A stretch of DNA of 10,763 nucleotides from Bacteroidota bacterium (GTDB lineage: Bacteria; Bacteroidota; Bacteroidia; Chitinophagales; LD1), in contig JAFDYP010000264.1 of assembly GCA_018267355.1 (NCBI GenBank), positions 1 to 10,763 on the forward strand. Direction: 5' to 3'. Numbering within the stretch: the first letter of the stretch is position 1; each line of letters opens with the position of its first letter. Below are positions 6,932-10,763 of the stretch, piece after piece. The notes below the pieces were generated by a model. That model did no database searches. It saw only the letters and a program-made list of their open reading frames with translations, and was not told the DNA's origin. A program made the translations under genes and the position numbers.

Positions 6932-6954
6932 CTTTGCCGGCAGGGCCTGCAAAG
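6932..6954. promoter_or_regulatory. 23-bp imperfect palindrome in the divergent promoter region
   Basis: CTTTGCCGGC (6932-6941) can pair with GCCTGCAAAG (6945-6954) in 9 of 10 positions (C6938 opposite T6948 is the exception), leaving a 3-base centre AGG. It lies 20 bases upstream of the helicase -7 element and 56 bases upstream of the divergent one. It has no following T-run, so it is unlikely to be an intrinsic terminator; an operator is more plausible. A weaker inverted repeat (AGTTT at 6915-6919, AAACT at 6929-6933) abuts it on the left. Confidence 0.5.
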
Positions 6955-6974
6955 CCATTGTGCTTATTTATCCG

Positions 6975-6982
6975 TACCTTTG
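6975..6982 (+). promoter_or_regulatory. Promoter -7 element of the DEAD-box helicase gene
   Basis: TACCTTTG is a perfect match to the Bacteroidota consensus TAnnTTTG and ends 17 bases before the ATG at 7000, predicting a leader of about 10 bases. The nearest upstream TTG (6958-6960) is 14 bases away, shorter than the usual 17-23, so the -33 part is weak. The position also excludes the in-frame TTG at 6934 as the start. Confidence 0.75.
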
Positions 6983-6999
6983 CGCCCCTAATTTTATAC

Positions 7000-8352
7000 A
7001 TGACATTTCAAGAACTTAATCTCATAGAGCCGATCCTCCGTGCACTGCAGACAGAAGGATATACGACTCCTACACCTATACAGGCGCAATCTATACCACT
7101 CACGCTACAGCAGCGCGATGTGCTGGGCTGTGCACAGACCGGCACCGGCAAGACGGCCGCCTTTGCCATACCGATACTGCAACTGCTGCATGCAGAGAAG
7201 CCCGGCGCGACTAAGCGTGAGATACGTTCACTCATACTGACACCTACGCGTGAGCTGGCTATACAGATAGGAGAGAGCTTCACTGCCTATGGCAAACACA
7301 CAGGCCTGAAGCATACCGTCATCTTCGGTGGTGTAGGACAGGCACCTCAGGTCTCTGCATTGAAATCAGGCGTAGACATCCTGATCGCTACACCAGGCCG
7401 CCTGCTCGACCTGATGAACCAAGGCTATGTACACCTGCAGCACCTCAAGATATTTGTGCTGGATGAGGCAGACCGTATGCTGGATATGGGATTCATACAT
7501 GATGTGAAGCGTGTGATAGCGAAGCTGCCTGCCAAGAGGCAGACGCTATTTTTCTCCGCTACCATGCCGCCTGAGATACAGAAGCTGGCTGACAGCATCC
7601 TGCACGAGCCGGTGAAAGTAGAAGTGACACCTGTGTCCTCTACCGCTGAGAAAGTACAGCAAGGCGTCTTTTTCGTAGCGCGCAATGATAAGAATGCACT
7701 GCTGCATCATATACTCAAGGACACTGCTATCAAGAGTGTACTGGTTTTTACCCGTACGAAGCATGGTGCGGACAAGGTGATGAAGAACCTGACGAAGTCA
7801 GGCATCAAGGCACAGGCGATACACGGTAATAAATCTCAGAGCGCCCGCCAGCTGGCATTGAATAATTTCAAATCAGGCGCTACCCGCGTACTGGTGGCTA
7901 CTGATATCGCCGCACGTGGTATAGATGTAGAGGAGCTATCTCACGTGATCAACTATGAGCTGCCGAATGTACCTGAGACATACGTACACCGCATAGGCCG
8001 TACGGGTCGCGCAGGTGCGAGTGGTATAGCCTTGTCGTTTTGCGATGAGGAAGAAGCAGAATACCTGCGCGACATCAATAAGCTGATAGGCAAACAGGTA
8101 CCGGTAATAGAGGCGCATCCATATCCGCTGGCTGGTATGGGTATCAAGACTGCTCAAGCGCCTAACCGCGGCTCGTCACAAAAGACGGGTACCTCTCACA
8201 AGGGTGGTGGCCAATCACAGAATAGTGGACCGAAGCATGGTAATGGTGGACCAAAGAATGCCAACAGCGGCGGATTCAAAAAGAAGAAGTGGTATGGCAA
8301 GAGCGGCGGCCATAAAGGTGGCGGCAACTATCAGGGACCTAAGGGTGCATAA
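7000..8352 (+). CDS. DEAD-box ATP-dependent RNA helicase, RhlE-like
   Basis: A 450-residue cytoplasmic RNA helicase expected to unwind short RNA duplexes, for example in ribosome assembly, RNA turnover or cold adaptation. All conserved motifs are present in order: Q motif PTPIQ (24-28), motif I AQTGTGKT (45-52), Ia PTRELA (82-87), GG (110-111), Ib TPGR (131-134), II DEAD (155-158), III SAT (186-188), IV VFTRTK (249-254), [10 protein letters not shown] (301-309) and [10 protein letters not shown] (330-337). From about residue 388 the chain becomes a low-complexity Gly/Lys/Asn/Ser tail of about 60 residues with KKKKW, a likely unstructured RNA-binding extension. Core plus tail fits the RhlE subgroup, of which Bacteroidota often carry several copies, so I do not assign a symbol. 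ATG 7000 is chosen because the promoter element lies between it and an in-frame TTG at 6934. It converges with the fumarylacetoacetase gene, 11 bases away. Confidence 0.96.
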   Translation: MTFQELNLIEPILRALQTEGYTTPTPIQAQSIPLTLQQRDVLGCAQTGTGKTAAFAIPILQLLHAEKPGATKREIRSLILTPTRELAIQIGESFTAYGKHTGLKHTVIFGGVGQAPQVSALKSGVDILIATPGRLLDLMNQGYVHLQHLKIFVLDEADRMLDMGFIHDVKRVIAKLPAKRQTLFFSATMPPEIQKLADSILHEPVKVEVTPVSSTAEKVQQGVFFVARNDKNALLHHILKDTAIKSVLVFTRTKHGADKVMKNLTKSGIKAQAIHGNKSQSARQLALNNFKSGATRVLVATDIAARGIDVEELSHVINYELPNVPETYVHRIGRTGRAGASGIALSFCDEEEAEYLRDINKLIGKQVPVIEAHPYPLAGMGIKTAQAPNRGSSQKTGTSHKGGGQSQNSGPKHGNGGPKNANSGGFKKKKWYGKSGGHKGGGNYQGPKGA

Positions 8353-8363
8353 GCGCCTTTGCC

Positions 8364-9629
8364 CTATGCTACTATAGTACCGCTGCACTGCCCAAAACCG
8401 ATGCGTACGCCATCTTTCTCCGCATAGCCGGTCATCGTCACCGTATCTCCATCCTGTATGAACTTGCGCTCTGTGCCATCAGGCATCTGGATCGGGTTTT
8501 TGCCACCCCAGGTCAGCTCCAGCATGGAGCCATAGGAGCCGGTGTCCGGACCTGATATCGTACCGCTGGCATACATATCCCCTACGCAGATGTTGCAGCC
8601 ATTCACAGTGTGATGCGCCAGTTGCTGGCACATATTCCAGTACATGTATTTGAAGTTGGACCGGCTTACGGTCTTAGTATCACCGCCTTTGGTAGTGATC
8701 TCTACATCCAGGTGCAGGTCATAGTTGCGGTTGCCGTGGTATTGCAGATAAGGCAGCACCTCCGGGTCTTGTATCGGGCCACTAACTTTGTATGGCTCCA
8801 GCGCCTCCAGTGTGACGATCCATGGTGAAATAGTAGAGCCGAAGTTCTTGGCCAGGAATGGTCCCAGTGGCACATACTCCCAGCGCTGGACATCGCGGGC
8901 GCTCCAATCATTAAATAGCACGAGACCAAAGATATGCTGCTCTGCCTCATCTGGTGCGATAGATTCCCCGAGCTGAGTTCCCTTGCCTGTGATGAAGGCA
9001 ATTTCTAATTCAAAATCTAAGGACTTGGTAGGGCCAAAGGATGGCTTCTCTTCTGCATCTGTTTTGGTCTGGCCCTTAGGTCTATGTATCGTGGTGCCGG
9101 ATACCACGATAGATGATGCACGGCCATGATAGCCTACGGGCAGGTGCAGCCAGTTTGGTAGCAGCGCATTATTAGGATCGCGAAACATGGTGCCGACATT
9201 CGTAGCGTGCTCGCGGCTGGAGTAGAAGTCTGTATAGTTTGGCACATGGACCGGCATGAGCATAGTAGCTTCACTCTGCGGTACCAGTACTTTTGCCTTC
9301 AGCTCTTCATTGCCTTGCATCTCATGGTTGGTCACATTGAGCAGGTCCGATACGCGCTCACGCACGCTATTAGTGATGTGCTTGCCCAGTGCTATAAAGC
9401 TATTGAGTGTATCTGAGGAGAGTACATTTTTGTCAAAGATGATCCCATCCAGCAGGCCCGCTACTGCTACCGCTTCCAGATCTAATATCTGATCACCTAT
9501 GGCCACTCCGGCACGAGCCCGGCCTGAAGCTGTTTTGAAAATGCCAAATGGTAAATTCTGTATCGGGAAATCGCTACCGGCCTTCACCTCTACCCAGCTC
9601 CGCAGTGACGGATCATTTGCTCTGGACAT
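8364..9629 (-). CDS. fahA: Fumarylacetoacetase
   Basis: Hydrolyses 4-fumarylacetoacetate to fumarate and acetoacetate, the last step of tyrosine/homogentisate degradation, in the cytoplasm. At 421 residues it has the length of the animal and bacterial enzyme. Residues matching those known for mouse FAH are in place: metal ligand Asp134 and catalytic His141 in YTDFYSSREHA, metal ligands Glu207 and Glu209 in LDFELEIAFI, Asp241 with Arg245 and Gln248 in NDWSARDVQ, Lys261 in AKNFGS, and Glu371 in GSYGSMLELTW. The protein appears fully active. An in-frame TTG at 9647 would add six residues, but it lies inside the -7 element at 9645-9652, so ATG 9629 is the start. No other gene of the tyrosine pathway is in the window. 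The gene upstream encodes a small helical protein with no known link. Confidence 0.97.
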   Translation of the reverse strand: MSRANDPSLRSWVEVKAGSDFPIQNLPFGIFKTASGRARAGVAIGDQILDLEAVAVAGLLDGIIFDKNVLSSDTLNSFIALGKHITNSVRERVSDLLNVTNHEMQGNEELKAKVLVPQSEATMLMPVHVPNYTDFYSSREHATNVGTMFRDPNNALLPNWLHLPVGYHGRASSIVVSGTTIHRPKGQTKTDAEEKPSFGPTKSLDFELEIAFITGKGTQLGESIAPDEAEQHIFGLVLFNDWSARDVQRWEYVPLGPFLAKNFGSTISPWIVTLEALEPYKVSGPIQDPEVLPYLQYHGNRNYDLHLDVEITTKGGDTKTVSRSNFKYMYWNMCQQLAHHTVNGCNICVGDMYASGTISGPDTGSYGSMLELTWGGKNPIQMPDGTERKFIQDGDTVTMTGYAEKDGVRIGFGQCSGTIVA

Positions 9630-9644
9630 ACTTATCTTTTGCGC

Positions 9645-9652
9645 CAAACTTA
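9645..9652 (-). promoter_or_regulatory. Promoter -7 element of the fumarylacetoacetase gene
   Basis: The minus strand reads TAAGTTTG, a perfect TAnnTTTG, ending 15 bases before the ATG at 9629. It sits 27 bases beyond the stop of the upstream gene at 9680, so the hydrolase can be transcribed independently. No clear -33 TTG is seen. Confidence 0.65.
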
Positions 9653-9679
9653 AAACTAATACCCTAAACTGTATAACTG

Positions 9680-10021
9680 CTACACATCAAAGCTCCAGTC
9701 CGGACCTCCCTGACTGTGTTCCGCGCGCGTCTTGACTTTCTCTATCTGCCTGGCTATGATGAGATCAGCTATTACCTCGGCGTGATTGGCCGAGGTGCTG
9801 GCGGCGAGGGCTTCTTTGACTTTCTGCTCGCTGACATCAATGCGGTACAGTACCCACATGAGTTTCTCTGTATCCTTGTCTATCAGTTCCTCTATGCGGC
9901 GGATCAGGACCTTGCGCAGCTCCCAAAAGCGTGTAGCCTCATCGCCTGCATCAGGCATATGGCTCTCATGTATCTCTAGAAAAGAGAATACAGAATCTGC
10001 TACGGGGGTGAAACTATCCAT
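9680..10021 (-). CDS. Small helical hypothetical protein of Bacteroidota
   Basis: A 113-residue protein, probably cytoplasmic, with no signal peptide or membrane segment. It is charged and appears almost wholly alpha-helical: helices about 30-50 (TRFWELRKVLIRRIEELID), 52-75 (around LMWVLYRIDVSEQKVKEAL) and 80-102 (AEVIADLIIARQIEKVKTRA). The tract K-L-M-x-x-L-Y-R-I-D-V-S-E-x-K-V-K and the later IADLIIARQ resemble a small protein I recall from many Chitinophagaceae genomes without assigned function; this was not searched. No catalytic or metal motif is seen. It is transcribed toward fumarylacetoacetase, 50 bases upstream of it, but that gene has its own promoter-like element. The ATG at 10021 lies right after a direct-repeat region. 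A protein-protein interaction role is possible, but nothing shows it. Confidence 0.8.
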   Translation of the reverse strand: MDSFTPVADSVFSFLEIHESHMPDAGDEATRFWELRKVLIRRIEELIDKDTEKLMWVLYRIDVSEQKVKEALAASTSANHAEVIADLIIARQIEKVKTRAEHSQGGPDWSFDV

Positions 10022-10050
10022 ACTGCAAGTTAAATAATATAAACTGCAAG
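10022..10050. repeat. Two direct copies of ACTGCAAG, 21 bp apart
   Basis: ACTGCAAG occurs at 10022-10029 and 10043-10050, separated by an all-A/T stretch (10031-10042). A start-to-start distance of 21 bp equals two DNA helical turns, so both would face the same side of the helix, as for an operator. The left copy directly abuts the start codon of the gene at 9680-10021. An 8-base repeat can also arise by chance. Confidence 0.35.
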
Positions 10051-10080
10051 GCTGCTGACTAAGCTCAGCTACATTTTCGC

Positions 10081-10100
10081 TATACTTGGTATTGTATTTG
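10081..10100 (+). promoter_or_regulatory. Candidate -7 elements for the small secreted protein
   Basis: Two one-mismatch matches to TAnnTTTG lie close together: TATACTTG (10081-10088) and TGTATTTG (10093-10100), ending 25 and 13 bases before the ATG at 10114. Only one would be used; the sequence does not decide which. Confidence 0.35.
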
Positions 10101-10113
10101 AAAAGCCAACGCC

Positions 10114-10530
10114 ATGAAATACTTTTGTACTCTTTCCGCCCTGATCATCATTTGGCCCGCCATGGCACAGACCAAACCTGCCGCAAGACCAAATGCTCTG
10201 CCTGCGCCTTTATATAAGGGCCTCGCGGACTCCTGCACAGGCATAGATGTTACTTTCTTTACCTCTTCAGCCAGTATGTCTCTGGATAACCGGAATGTAC
10301 GCTTCTTTGCCAACTTTGTGTCACCATATCCGGCCCAGAAGGACCCTAAAGTCAAACAGGATGGTATCATCATGTGGACGCGTAACGGTGCGGAGTATCT
10401 GACAGGCAAGATGTACTTCTCCGGTGACAGTTCCGGCTACCTCATCTTTGACAAGAATAACAAAGAGTATGTCAATGCGTTCTCCCCGCAGGGAGCTGCA
10501 TTCCTACAAACGCATGGGAAGAAACAATAG
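10114..10530 (+). CDS. Small secreted hypothetical protein
   Basis: A 138-residue protein of unknown function. Residues 1-18 form a signal peptide (core TLSALIIIWPA, cleavage after AMA before Q19), so the mature protein of 120 residues is periplasmic or secreted. A short Pro/Ala-rich linker (about 20-33) leads into a likely beta-rich domain with alternating hydrophobic stretches such as VRFFANFVSPYP, GIIMWTRNGAEYLTGKMYFS and GYLIFDKNN. The mature part has a single cysteine, in LADSCTGIDVTFF. I recognise no family or catalytic motif. It stands alone on the plus strand, divergent from the small helical protein gene, and its stop lies 26 bases from that of the convergent barrel gene. Codon use and GC match the surrounding genes, which supports it being real. 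Confidence 0.75.
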   Translation: MKYFCTLSALIIIWPAMAQTKPAARPNALPAPLYKGLADSCTGIDVTFFTSSASMSLDNRNVRFFANFVSPYPAQKDPKVKQDGIIMWTRNGAEYLTGKMYFSGDSSGYLIFDKNNKEYVNAFSPQGAAFLQTHGKKQ

Positions 10531-10556
10531 GGCATCAGTAGTCTGAAAATGCGATC

Positions 10557-10763
10557 TTACTTCGATTTTCCACCACCACCGCCCAGTCGGCTATTTTCCT
10601 CGATATCCCTACGCTGGATAGGTTTGGTGTCCTTGCCAAAGCGGTAGGTGAGTGTGATGTAAACAGCGCGATTGTAATTCTGCCAGGTACCATTTGTGTG
10701 AAGATTAGCTGTATTGACATACCAGCCAAATTTCATCGTGTTCAGGATATTCTGGCCAACGAT
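10557..10763 (-). CDS. C-terminal fragment of an outer-membrane beta-barrel (TonB-receptor-like) protein, cut by the window edge
   Basis: A minus-strand frame is open from the window end to the TAA at 10557, giving the last 68 residues of a longer protein whose start lies outside. The fragment shows alternating hydrophobic/polar strands rich in aromatics and Asn (MKFGWYVNTANLHTNGTWQN), then a final strand VYITLTYRFG followed by a charged tail ending in GGGGGKSK. A closing strand of the type L-x-Y-R-F-G with a short Arg/Gly/Glu-rich tail is characteristic of Bacteroidota outer-membrane barrels with carboxypeptidase-regulatory-like/TonB-dependent architecture ('outer membrane protein beta-barrel' family). 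Substrate and full length are unknown. The convergent neighbour ends 26 bases away. Confidence 0.75.
   Translation of the reverse strand: MVGQNILNTMKFGWYVNTANLHTNGTWQNYNRAVYITLTYRFGKDTKPIQRRDIEENSRLGGGGGKSK

Noticed and set aside
6932..6954. The palindrome as an intrinsic terminator
   Set aside because: No T-run follows on either strand and no gene ends nearby; both flanking genes point away from it.
10054..10069. GCTGA-N6-TCAGC inverted repeat
   Set aside because: Five-base arms with a non-pairing centre are expected by chance in a 90-base spacer.
10535..10729. 64-codon minus-strand frame at the right edge
   Set aside because: It overlaps the barrel frame in another phase and lacks barrel-like or other recognisable features.

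Overview
The window looks like chromosomal DNA of a Bacteroidota bacterium, most plausibly of the Chitinophagaceae. The evidence is the TAnnTTTG-type -7 promoter elements just ahead of starts (perfect at 6975-6982 and, on the minus strand, 9645-9652), the near absence of Shine-Dalgarno sequences, and the C-terminal end of a Bacteroidota-type outer-membrane beta-barrel protein at the right edge. Estimated GC is about 50% in most of the window. It is nearer 60% in the gene at 343-861 and nearer 40% in the gene at 2087-2686.

Layout. 1-306: a gene-free end holding three copies of an 18-bp motif in a C-rich stretch, possibly the end of an IS21-like element running off the left edge. 343-2082 (+): a DUF1905/YdeI-OmdA domain protein, then a secreted beta-lactamase-fold serine hydrolase. 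6845-2087 (-): a five-gene run in transcription order: flavin reductase-like flavoprotein, two translationally coupled HSL-family esterases, purD, and a secreted AT-rich hypothetical protein. 6846-6999: a divergent promoter region with a 23-bp hairpin-like palindrome. 7000-8352 (+): RhlE-type DEAD-box RNA helicase. 10021-8364 (-): a small helical protein followed by fumarylacetoacetase, the latter with its own promoter. 10022-10113: a second divergent spacer with an 8-bp direct repeat. 10114-10530 (+): small secreted hypothetical protein. 10557-10763 (-): C-terminal end of an outer-membrane beta-barrel protein, cut by the window edge.

Functionally this is mostly housekeeping: purine synthesis (PurD), tyrosine catabolism (fumarylacetoacetase) and RNA remodelling (RhlE-like), with accessory hydrolases. 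Flavin reductase plus two esterases may form a small-molecule ester/redox module, but its substrate cannot be read from sequence. I see no rRNA, tRNA, CRISPR array, toxin-antitoxin pair or recognisable defence system. The least ordinary items are the repeat-bearing left end, the tandem esterase pair with one nearly identical DNA block, the palindrome ahead of the helicase, and the conserved-looking but uncharacterised small proteins.
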